NCBI GenBank assembly: GCA_021817875.1
Contig: JAKAFQ010000239.1
Span: 1-6,703, forward strand
Direction of reading: 5' to 3'
Length of the DNA: 6,703 nucleotides
Source of the DNA: Pseudomonadota bacterium
GTDB lineage: Bacteria; Pseudomonadota; Gammaproteobacteria; Steroidobacterales; Steroidobacteraceae
Shown here: piece after piece, positions 1 through 5,464 of the stretch
Numbering within the stretch: position 1 is the first letter of the stretch
Layout of the letters: every line of letters starts with the position of its first letter
The notes under the pieces: generated by a model
The model's database searches: none
Seen by the model: only the letters and a program-made list of their open reading frames with translations
What the model was told of the DNA's origin: nothing
Made by a program: the position numbers and the translations under genes

Positions 1-1
1 C

Positions 2-499
2 CGATCTACCATGGGCAGGGAAAAGTACCGCCTGGTCGTCGAAGGACCGCCGAACTACACTCATTTCCGCCAGTTCTGGAAGATGTTCTACGATGAAGGG
101 GCGGTGGTGGTCGCCTCGAGCTACACCAAGGTCGGTGGCGTGTATGACCTCGGTTTCCGTCACGACCCGCGCAAGCCGCTCGAGACCCTGGCCGAGTACT
201 GTCTCGGGGTGTACACCAACCGCAGCCTGCCGATGCGCATCGATATGCTCAGCCGTTACATCGAGGAGTACGGCGCAGACGGACTGCTGATCAACTCCAT
301 CAAGAGCTGCAACAGCTTCTCCGCAGGTCAGCTGTTGATCATGCGCGAGGTGGAGAAACGTACCGGCAAGCCGGGGGCGTTCGTCGAATCGGACCTGGTC
401 GATCCGCGCTACTTCTCGGCGGCGAACATCAAGAACCGGCTGGAGAGCTATTTCCAGATGATTGAACAGCGGCGCGGCGCCACCGCGCATGCAGCTTGA
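2..499 (+). CDS. bcrB: Benzoyl-CoA reductase subunit B, C-terminal part (5' end outside window)
   Basis: This is the C-terminal 165 residues of an HgdB/HgdC-type 2-hydroxyacyl-CoA dehydratase-family protein. The frame is open to the left edge (Arg-Ser-Thr precede the Met at 11), so that Met is internal and well over half of a roughly 435-residue subunit is missing. In class I benzoyl-CoA reductase, BcrB and BcrC form the catalytic half, where low-potential [4Fe-4S] clusters transfer electrons to the ring of benzoyl-CoA to give cyclohexa-1,5-diene-1-carbonyl-CoA. Seen here are the family-like stretch [16 protein letters not shown] (Cys codon 308-310, a candidate third cluster ligand by analogy with HgdAB) and the ending [20 protein letters not shown]. 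It was assigned to B rather than C because it lies immediately before bcrA, as in the usual C-B-A-D order. BcrA's probable ATG lies 11 nt downstream. Family membership is nearly certain; the exact subunit letter is slightly less so. Confidence 0.93.
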   Translation, partial: RSTMGREKYRLVVEGPPNYTHFRQFWKMFYDEGAVVVASSYTKVGGVYDLGFRHDPRKPLETLAEYCLGVYTNRSLPMRIDMLSRYIEEYGADGLLINSIKSCNSFSAGQLLIMREVEKRTGKPGAFVESDLVDPRYFSAANIKNRLESYFQMIEQRRGATAHAA

Positions 500-510
500 T
501 CGGATACGCT

Positions 511-1851
511 ATGAAAACATTCATCGGCATTGATCTCGGATCGACGACCACCAAGGCAGTGCTCATGGACGAGTCGAGCCGGATCCTCGGTCGCGGCATC
601 ACCAATTCGCGCTCCAACTACGGAATCGCGACGCGCATCGCCGGCGAGGAGGCCCGCGTCGACGGCCGCTTCACGCTGTTTCGGCGGGCGCTCACGGACG
701 CAGGCGATCTCGGCGAGGGCGTCGGCGAGTTTCTCGGCGGATTCGAGCGCCTGTTTCGCCTGGAACAGTTCGTCGAGCGGCTCGAAGACCTCGAGCGTAC
801 CTGCCTCGGTCAGTTGAAAGGCGGGCAGTTCGCCTCGCTCGAGGCCCGGCTGCACGAAGCGCTCACGGAGACGTTCAGACGCCTGCGTCAGGAAGCGGCC
901 GAGCTGTACGCGCCTGGCGCCAAACGCAAATCGGATTTCTTCCGGGACATCGCCGGGGCGCGCTTCTACGCACACGCCGAGAGCGTGTCGCGTGAGACGG
1001 GCTTTCCGTACGAAGTGCTGCTGAACAGCTACGACAAGGCGATCATCGAGGTCGAGAACCGTCCGCCTTCGGGTGCTCTCGAGACGAAATTCCGCCGGGC
1101 GCTCGCCCGGGTGCTCGAAGGGGACGGGCGCATCGCGGGCGCCGTCGCCGATCGGGTGCGGAACAGAATCGATGCATCGCTTGCGATCGAGCTCGAGGAG
1201 TCCTATCTGGTCGGTACCGGATACGGCCGGGTGACCCTGCCGTTTTCCAAGGAGCATATCCGCTCGGAAATTCTCTGCCACGGACTGGGGGCGCACATGA
1301 TGTATCCCCAGACCCGTACAGTGCTCGACATCGGCGGCCAGGACACCAAGGGCATCCAGGTCGACGCCGAAGGACTGGTGACCAGTTTCCAGATGAACGA
1401 CCGCTGTGCCGCCGGTTGCGGCCGGTATCTCGGCTACATCGCCGACGAGATGAACATGGGGCTGCACGAGCTCGGCCCGATGGCCATGAAATCCGAGCGC
1501 CCGGTCCGGATCAACTCGACCTGCACCGTGTTCGCGGGTGCGGAGCTGCGTGACCGGCTCTCGCTCGGGGAGAAGCGCGAGGACATCCTCGCGGGGCTGC
1601 ACCGTGCCATCATGTTGCGGGCGGTTTCCATCATCTCGCGCTCAGGCGGCGTCACCAACGAGTTCACCTTCACGGGCGGCGTCGCCAAGAACGAAGCGGC
1701 GGTGCGCGAGCTGCGCGGCCTGCTCAAGGAGAACTACGGCGAGATCACGATCAACATCAACCCCGAGTCGATTTACACCGGCGCGCTCGGCGCGGCGGAA
1801 TTCGCGCGCCGGGCATATACCGACGGCGCGAGAATGGAGGAGGCAGCATGA
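511..1851 (+). CDS. bcrA: Benzoyl-CoA reductase ATPase subunit A (BcrA/BadF type)
   Basis: A 446-residue ASKHA-fold ATPase/electron activase subunit that couples ATP hydrolysis to electron transfer from ferredoxin into BcrBC. Phosphate-1 motif [10 protein letters not shown] is at residues 6-15, GTGYGR at 235-240, phosphate-2 motif DIGGQDTK at 273-280, and the adenosine motif FTGGVAKN is near the C terminus. Cluster cysteines are Cys299 (RCAAGCGRY) and Cys338 (NSTCTVFAG). Their 39-residue spacing equals that of Cys127/Cys166 in the activator HgdC. One [4Fe-4S] is expected to bridge BcrA and BcrD. Between about residues 40 and 225 sits a large, mostly helical, charged insertion absent from the ~260-residue HgdC. 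It is typical of the bcr/bad-type A subunit (usually ~430-440 residues) and distinguishes it from D. The ATG at 511 was preferred over an in-frame TTG at 496, which overlaps the bcrB stop, because the conserved N terminus ([10 protein letters not shown]) begins there. The stop overlaps the bcrD start by 4 nt. Confidence 0.95.
   Translation: MKTFIGIDLGSTTTKAVLMDESSRILGRGITNSRSNYGIATRIAGEEARVDGRFTLFRRALTDAGDLGEGVGEFLGGFERLFRLEQFVERLEDLERTCLGQLKGGQFASLEARLHEALTETFRRLRQEAAELYAPGAKRKSDFFRDIAGARFYAHAESVSRETGFPYEVLLNSYDKAIIEVENRPPSGALETKFRRALARVLEGDGRIAGAVADRVRNRIDASLAIELEESYLVGTGYGRVTLPFSKEHIRSEILCHGLGAHMMYPQTRTVLDIGGQDTKGIQVDAEGLVTSFQMNDRCAAGCGRYLGYIADEMNMGLHELGPMAMKSERPVRINSTCTVFAGAELRDRLSLGEKREDILAGLHRAIMLRAVSIISRSGGVTNEFTFTGGVAKNEAAVRELRGLLKENYGEITININPESIYTGALGAAEFARRAYTDGARMEEAA
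1836..1843 (+). promoter_or_regulatory. Strong ribosome binding site for bcrD inside the bcrA 3' end
   Basis: GGAGGAGG lies 4 nt before the bcrD ATG (1848) within the last codons of bcrA, where it also encodes Glu-Glu-Ala. Together with the ATGA stop/start overlap (1848-1851) it supports translational coupling, as expected for two subunits that form a 1:1 ATPase heterodimer. Confidence 0.8.
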
Positions 1852-2693
1852 CGGTCACAGCGGGTATCGATGTCGGCACCGGCGCGGTCAAGGCGGTGCT
1901 GATGCGGGTGGAGGGCGACAGGACCGACTGGTTGGCGCGCTCACTGTGGCGCGTTCGCCAGCGCGACCCTCTGGAGCTTGCGCGCGTCGCCTTCGATCAG
2001 CTCCTCGCGGAGGCGAAACTCTCGGAGCGCGAAGTCGACTACGTCGCGACCACCGGAGAAGGGGAAAGCGTGCCGTTTCACACCGGCCATTTCTATTCGA
2101 TGACGACCCACGCGCGCGGAGCGATCCACCTGGAGCCTCGGGCGCGCGCGGTGCTCGATGTCGGAGCGCTGCATGGCCGCGCCATCTCGACGGACGAGCG
2201 GGGCAAGGTCCTCAACTACAAGATGACCAGCCAGTGCGCTTCCGGGTCGGGCCAGTTTCTCGAGAACATCGCCCGCTATCTCGGCATCGCCCAGGACGAG
2301 GTGGGCGCCCTCTCGGAAAAGGCCGATAATCCGGAGGTGGTGTCCTCGATCTGCGCCGTTCTGGCGGAGACCGATGTGATCAACATGGTGTCGCGTGGAA
2401 TTTCCGCGGCGAACATCGTCAAGGGTATCCATATGTCCATGGCGAGCCGCCTGGTGAAGCTGCTGAAGTCCATCGGCCTGAAGGACGGCGTGGTCATGAC
2501 CACGGGCGGTCTCGCCCTGGATCCGGGCCTGATCGCGGCGTTGAACGAGGAGGTCGGCAATACGAAGGGCATGGCGGTGGAGGTTCGTGCCCACCCGGAC
2601 TCACAGTTCGCGGGCGCCATCGGCGCGGCGCTTTGGGGCGCGTACCGGTTCGACCGGCTGGTGGCGCGCGGCGAGATGCATCGCGCGGCGTGA
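1848..2693 (+). CDS. bcrD: Benzoyl-CoA reductase ATPase subunit D (BcrD/BadG type)
   Basis: A 281-residue ASKHA ATPase/activase subunit and partner of BcrA in the electron-activating half of class I benzoyl-CoA reductase. Phosphate-1 motif [10 protein letters not shown] is at residues 6-15, and the cluster cysteines are Cys130 ([10 protein letters not shown]) and Cys169 ([12 protein letters not shown]), again 39 residues apart. The adenosine motif [12 protein letters not shown] is followed by the family-like ending [20 protein letters not shown]. The phosphate-2 position reads [10 protein letters not shown] instead of the GGQD-type motif in BcrA, so the two ATPase subunits are not equivalent. 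From memory this divergence is normal for D subunits. Length matches the ~280-residue D subunits and there is no large insertion. The start ATG overlaps the bcrA stop (ATGA). The ferredoxin gene follows after 24 nt. Confidence 0.95.
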   Translation: MTVTAGIDVGTGAVKAVLMRVEGDRTDWLARSLWRVRQRDPLELARVAFDQLLAEAKLSEREVDYVATTGEGESVPFHTGHFYSMTTHARGAIHLEPRARAVLDVGALHGRAISTDERGKVLNYKMTSQCASGSGQFLENIARYLGIAQDEVGALSEKADNPEVVSSICAVLAETDVINMVSRGISAANIVKGIHMSMASRLVKLLKSIGLKDGVVMTTGGLALDPGLIAALNEEVGNTKGMAVEVRAHPDSQFAGAIGAALWGAYRFDRLVARGEMHRAA

Positions 2694-2717
2694 GTTTCAG
2701 TTCAAGAGGTTTGCAAC

Positions 2718-2963
2718 ATGGCTCTGTTTATCAATGACAACTGCACCGCATGCGATGCATGCGAGCCGGTCTGCCCCAACAAGGCGATCACCGCGGGTCA
2801 CCCGGTGTATGTCATCGATGCGCTGAAGTGCACCGAGTGCGTCGGGGCGGAAGACGAGCCGCAGTGCCGGCTGGTCTGCCCGGCGGACTGCATCGTCCAG
2901 AATCCGGATTTCGTCGAGACCCGGGAGCAACTGCTCGAGAAGTACGCGCAGCTGCACGCCTGA
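2718..2963 (+). CDS. 2[4Fe-4S] ferredoxin, electron donor to benzoyl-CoA reductase
   Basis: An 81-residue ferredoxin. The first cluster motif is C-x2-C-x2-C-x3-CP (CTACDACEPVCP). The second has an enlarged loop, C-x2-C-x8-C-x3-CP (CTECVGAEDEPQCRLVCP), followed by an extra Cys (PADCI) and a charged C-terminal helix. This is the Allochromatium-type arrangement, whose members carry clusters of very low and unequal potential. Such ferredoxins (Fdx in Thauera, BadB in R. palustris, BzdM in Azoarcus) are the physiological electron donors of ATP-dependent benzoyl-CoA reductase, and its place directly after bcrD supports the same role here. An AAGAGG Shine-Dalgarno at 2704-2709 lies 8 nt before the ATG. 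It is probably the last gene of the bcr segment, because a ~200-bp spacer with a new promoter follows. Confidence 0.92.
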   Translation: MALFINDNCTACDACEPVCPNKAITAGHPVYVIDALKCTECVGAEDEPQCRLVCPADCIVQNPDFVETREQLLEKYAQLHA

Positions 2964-2980
2964 GCGTGCATTGCGCGCCG

Positions 2981-2999
2981 GCGGCGAGCCGATCGCCGC
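2981..2999 (+). other. Short GC hairpin after the ferredoxin gene
   Basis: GCGGCGA (2981-2987) and TCGCCGC (2993-2999) form a perfect 7-bp stem with a 5-nt loop, 18 nt after the ferredoxin stop. No T-run follows, so it is not a convincing intrinsic terminator. It could stabilise the mRNA 3' end or help Rho-dependent termination, or it may be chance in GC-rich DNA. Confidence 0.3.
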
Positions 3000-3070
3000 G
3001 GCTGCATCGGGATGCGCCCGGCGCGTGTGCAGGCGCGCCCGGCGGGTACGCCGACGGATGGTACGGACTC

Positions 3071-3106
3071 CGGAAACTCGGGTATTATGGTACTATAATA
3101 AACATT
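3071..3106 (+). promoter_or_regulatory. Candidate promoter for the GNAT-Rrf2 operon
   Basis: TATAAT at 3094-3099 is a consensus -10. At a 17-bp spacer the -35 position (3071-3076) reads CGGAAA, a poor match to TTGACA, and there is no TG extension. Transcription would start near 3106, leaving a leader of about 50-60 nt that contains a possible 6-bp stem (GCCGCC 3108-3113 with GGCGGC 3124-3129). The weak -35 suggests modest strength or help from an activator. Confidence 0.5.
3083..3100 (+). promoter_or_regulatory. 18-bp AT-rich palindrome (candidate Rrf2/BadM-type operator) overlapping a -10 box
   Basis: TATTATGGTACTATAATA is palindromic at 16 of 18 positions: TATTAT and ATAATA arms, a GTAC core, and one mismatched pair (G3089/T3094). 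It is the only clearly AT-rich stretch in the intergenic region. A perfect sigma-70-like -10 hexamer TATAAT occupies 3094-3099, so a protein bound to the palindrome would block the promoter. The palindrome lies between the ferredoxin gene and the GNAT/Rrf2 pair, and size and symmetry suit a dimeric winged-helix regulator such as the Rrf2 protein encoded downstream. Assignment of that regulator is inference. Confidence 0.65.
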
Positions 3107-3166
3107 TGCCGCCTGTGGGCTGCGGCGGCGTACCCTGCACGGCGCGGAGGAGTGTTGAAGGATCGG

Positions 3167-3694
3167 GTGAAGCGAGTGCCCGCGCGAATGCAACCGGGCA
3201 TCGAGCGGTCCGCCACGGATGCGGCGGACGAGCAGCCGGCGGGCGCGCGCTTGACCATACGTGCGGCGCGGCGTTCCGATGTCGATGCCGTGACGGCGAT
3301 CGATGCGCATGCCACTGGCCTGCCGAAGCCGGCGCACTGGCTCGAGTTGTACCGTCGGCAGAGCGTCTCGGCGCCAGCCCGGGTGATTTTCCTGGTCGCG
3401 ACCGCCGCGGATGACACGGACCGCGTGCTCGGGTTCATCGTGGGCGAGATCCGGGCCTGGGAATTCGGCTCGGCACCGTGCGGCTGGGTGTACGCGTTGT
3501 CGGTGGAAGCCGGCGCGCGGCTGAGCGGTGTCGCCGAGACGTTGCTGGCGGCAATCGCAGCGGAATTCCGCAAGGCGGGCATGTCGAAGATGCGCACCAT
3601 GGTCGCGCGTGACGACCGGTTGCCGATGCTGTTCTTTCGCAGCGAAGGCATGATGGCCGGTCCCTACATTCAGCTGGAAAAGGACCTCGAATGA
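3167..3694 (+). CDS. GNAT-family N-acetyltransferase, BadL-like
   Basis: A GCN5-related acetyltransferase of about 175 residues, expected to transfer the acetyl group of acetyl-CoA to an amine. The N-terminal beta strand LTIRAARRSDVDAV starts at about residue 29. Motif A follows the strand GWVYALSVEAG and contains the acetyl-CoA pyrophosphate loop R118-L-S-G121-V-A (RxxGxA). The C-terminal segment FFRSEGMMAGPYIQLEKDL resembles GNAT motif B and beta-7. The start is uncertain: GTG 3167 has AAGGA 4 nt upstream; TTG 3155 lies just after a GGAGGA; ATG 3188 has no obvious ribosome site. All would leave the domain intact. The gene overlaps the Rrf2 gene by 4 nt (ATGA). Beside benzoyl-CoA reductase genes and an Rrf2 regulator, it recalls R. 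palustris BadL, reported (as I recall) to acetylate aminobenzoates. The substrate here is inference; the family is secure. Confidence 0.85.
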   Translation: MKRVPARMQPGIERSATDAADEQPAGARLTIRAARRSDVDAVTAIDAHATGLPKPAHWLELYRRQSVSAPARVIFLVATAADDTDRVLGFIVGEIRAWEFGSAPCGWVYALSVEAGARLSGVAETLLAAIAAEFRKAGMSKMRTMVARDDRLPMLFFRSEGMMAGPYIQLEKDLE

Positions 3695-4119
3695 AGCTGC
3701 AAGTCGCGAGCCAGCTCGCGATCTACTCCGTTCTGGAGCTGATCGCCGAACCCAACCGGCACATGACGGTGGCGGACATCGCGGAAAAGTACGGCGTTTC
3801 GACCAATCACCTGGCCAAGGTCATGAACGTGCTCGGACGCGCCGGGCTCGTGCGCTCGGTGCGAGGCGTGGGCGGAGGCTTTCAGTTCTGCGGCAATGCA
3901 CGCCGCACGACCCTGCTCGACATCATAGAGCTGTTCGAGCCGCGCGCATCGCTGGCGCTGCATGCGGGCGATCTCGGCGGCCACACGGCCGAAGCGGCCG
4001 CTCTCGGCAGCGTGCTTCAGGAAATCGACGACACCATCCGCGCAACTCTCGGGTGCATCACGATCGCGACGCTGCGCGACCTCACTGTGCGCGAACGCTC
4101 GAAATCCCGGGCAGCGTAG
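3691..4119 (+). CDS. Rrf2-family transcriptional regulator, BadM-like, without cluster cysteines
   Basis: A 142-residue winged-helix regulator. The N terminus MKLQVASQLAIYSVLELIA is typical of the family. The helix-turn-helix covers about residues 25-52 (MTVADIAEKYGVSTNHLAKVMNVLGRAGLV), followed by the Rrf2 wing signature RSVRGVGGGFQF at 55-66. Rrf2 proteins such as IscR and NsrR bind Fe-S clusters through three cysteines at about positions 90-105. Here that segment (84-105) has none, and the only cysteines are Cys67 and Cys122, so cluster sensing of the usual kind is unlikely. In R. palustris, BadM is an Rrf2-family repressor of the benzoyl-CoA reductase operon. The same gene neighbourhood suggests the same job, with a small aromatic or acetylated ligand as signal. 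AAGGA at 3680-3684 lies 6 nt before the ATG, inside the GNAT gene, so the pair is coupled. The 3' end overlaps the opposing gene by 38 bp. Confidence 0.9.
   Translation: MKLQVASQLAIYSVLELIAEPNRHMTVADIAEKYGVSTNHLAKVMNVLGRAGLVRSVRGVGGGFQFCGNARRTTLLDIIELFEPRASLALHAGDLGGHTAEAAALGSVLQEIDDTIRATLGCITIATLRDLTVRERSKSRAA
4082..4119. other. Tail-to-tail coding overlap of the Rrf2 and 2-oxoacid oxidoreductase beta genes
   Basis: The Rrf2 stop TAG (4117-4119, plus) and the opposing gene's stop TGA (4084-4082, minus) lie within each other's coding sequence. The shared 38 bp encode the last residues of both proteins, and no intrinsic terminator hairpin with a T-run was found for either strand. The two transcripts must therefore be complementary at their 3' ends. 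Confidence 0.85.
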
Positions 4120-5452
4120 CCGCCGCGGCCGATGCCCCGTCGGTGGCCTGCCGCCTGATCTGCGCCACGTTCTCGGCGATGTGCCGCTCGATGTGCGCGA
4201 CCTGCTCGGCCGTCAGATGCCGGTACTTGCCGAGCGCCTCGAGGTACTCGGAGATCGGCACCGGGTCATCCACCGGATGCGTCAGCCTGAGGCCGGACTG
4301 CGGTGTGTACTCCCACAGCAGGACGAAGTTGCTCTCGACCGCCTTGCGGGCGACCTCGATGTTCTTGCGGGACGGGAAGCGCCAGCCCGTCGTGCACGGC
4401 GAATACACGTGCAGGTAGGCGAAGCCGTGCTTCGAGGCCTGCAGGGCTCTGTCGAGCTTCAGGTAGAAATCCGTCATGTACGCCGTCGATGCGGTCGCGA
4501 CGTAGGCGCATCGGTGCCCGACCATCAGCAGCGGCATGTTCTTGGCGTCCTGGCTCTTGCCGTGCGTCTCATGGCCCACGGGCGTCGTGGTGGTCCAGGC
4601 CCCGTACGGCGTGCAGCTCGAGCGCTGCATGCCGGTGTTCATGTAGCCCTCGTTATCGATCACCAGGAACAGCATCTCCTCGCCACGCTCGGCCGCACCC
4701 GACAGTGACTGGAAGCCGACATCCGCCGCCCCGCCGTCGCCGGCCAGCGCCAGTGCGGTGACTTCGCGGCCCTTGCGCTTGTAAAACCGCTTGATGCCGG
4801 CCAGCATCGCCGCGGTGTTGGTCAGCAGCGGGTGGAACGTGGGAACCTTGGTCCCGGTGAGGCCGTTGTAGCCGACCGCGCCCATCCCGGGTACGCAGCC
4901 CGGCGGCGCGGCGACCACCGTGTCCGGACCGACGCGGCGCAGCGTGTGCCGCATCACCAGCTCGGTATTGCAGCCCTGGCAGCCGGCAAGACCGGGCACG
5001 AACAGGTCCTCGAGCGCCCCGACATTCTCGTAGATCCGCGCCGCGGTCAGGTACTCGAGCGCCCCGGATTTACACGCCCGGACGCAGGCCGGATCGCCGC
5101 CGCACTGATCGCATTTGACGACGTGGCCGGCAGCCTCGTCGAGCGCGATGCCCGCATAGCTGCAGCCTACAGTACACAACAGACAGTTGACGCACTGGTC
5201 CTGGTTCCACTCGATCACGCCGCTCTCGGCGTTCTTGCTCAGGGCCGCAGCCGGACAGCTCGGTACGCATTCGGGATCGGCGCATTGCCGGCACATCGCG
5301 AGCTCGAAGCGGCCCTCGCCGTTGGCGAGCACCTCGAGGCGCGCGCGCGCGGGCGAGTCCGAACAGGACTTCGCCCGGGCGCAGGCGATCATGCAGTCGC
5401 CACAACCGTCGCAGCGATCGGCGTGGAAGGCTATGGTGTTGTACGCAGGCAC
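4082..5452 (-). CDS. Ferredoxin-domain/ThDP beta-subunit fusion of a 2-oxoacid oxidoreductase, phenylglyoxylate dehydrogenase PadI-like
   Basis: A 456-residue two-part protein. Residues 14-127 carry sixteen cysteines in four [4Fe-4S] motifs: C14-x2-C-x2-C-x3-C24, C54-x2-C-x4-C-x3-C66P, C87-x2-C-x2-C-x3-C97 and C114-x2-C-x4-C-x3-C127, a DmsB/HycB-like arrangement. Residues from about 150 form a PorB-type thiamine-diphosphate beta subunit. It has CQGC at 158-161 (likely ligands of the proximal cluster), the ThDP motif GDG (238-240) to N267, and the PFOR-like run RSSCTPYGAWTTTTPVG at 277-293. The closing PCTTGWRFPSRKNIEVARKAVE also resembles PorB proteins. Such enzymes decarboxylate a 2-oxoacid to acyl-CoA and pass electrons to ferredoxin or, with a PadH subunit, to NAD+. 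Phenylglyoxylate would give benzoyl-CoA, the substrate of the neighbouring reductase. The GTG start has GAGGAG 6 nt upstream and lies 10 nt after the FAD-subunit stop. Substrate specificity is inferred; a pyruvate- or 2-oxoglutarate-type enzyme cannot be excluded. Confidence 0.85.
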   Translation of the reverse strand: MPAYNTIAFHADRCDGCGDCMIACARAKSCSDSPARARLEVLANGEGRFELAMCRQCADPECVPSCPAAALSKNAESGVIEWNQDQCVNCLLCTVGCSYAGIALDEAAGHVVKCDQCGGDPACVRACKSGALEYLTAARIYENVGALEDLFVPGLAGCQGCNTELVMRHTLRRVGPDTVVAAPPGCVPGMGAVGYNGLTGTKVPTFHPLLTNTAAMLAGIKRFYKRKGREVTALALAGDGGAADVGFQSLSGAAERGEEMLFLVIDNEGYMNTGMQRSSCTPYGAWTTTTPVGHETHGKSQDAKNMPLLMVGHRCAYVATASTAYMTDFYLKLDRALQASKHGFAYLHVYSPCTTGWRFPSRKNIEVARKAVESNFVLLWEYTPQSGLRLTHPVDDPVPISEYLEALGKYRHLTAEQVAHIERHIAENVAQIRRQATDGASAAAATLPGISSVRAQ

Positions 5453-5458
5453 GGCGTG

Positions 5459-5464
5459 CTCCTC
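5459..5464 (-). promoter_or_regulatory. Ribosome binding site overlapping the upstream stop codon
   Basis: Read on the minus strand, the FAD-subunit stop TGA is embedded in TGAGGAG, and the GTG start of the fusion gene follows 6 nt after the GAGGAG. This placement supports the GTG at 5452 as start and points to translational coupling of the two subunits. Confidence 0.75.

Noticed and set aside
448..1602. Long open frame of 384 codons on the minus strand opposite bcrA
   Set aside because: It lies antisense to a gene with all ASKHA motifs and cluster cysteines in place. Its translation has no recognisable domain and is an artefact of GC-rich third positions.
1538..2329. Plus-strand open frame spanning the bcrA-bcrD junction
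   Set aside because: It is Arg/Ser/Ala-rich, lacks any motif and is fully covered by two well-supported genes in other frames.
1..2963. Reading the left-hand genes as a 2-hydroxyacyl-CoA dehydratase (HgdABC-type) system
   Set aside because: Such systems have one homodimeric activator. Two different activator-type subunits, the large insertion in the first and an adjoining 2[4Fe-4S] ferredoxin point to benzoyl-CoA reductase.
2981..3044. Intrinsic terminator after the ferredoxin gene
   Set aside because: Stems of 6-7 bp exist (2981-2999; 3020-3025 with 3034-3039), but no T-run follows either, so only a weak hairpin is listed.
3083..3100. Possible minus-strand promoter within the palindrome
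   Set aside because: Symmetry creates -10-like hexamers on the minus strand too, but no -35 and no minus-strand gene lie downstream to be driven by it.
2750..3166. Upstream extension of the GNAT frame into the ferredoxin gene
   Set aside because: The frame is merely open. The stretch overlaps the ferredoxin gene, the hairpin, the palindrome and the promoter, and a ribosome site and start codons near 3152-3188 explain the gene better.
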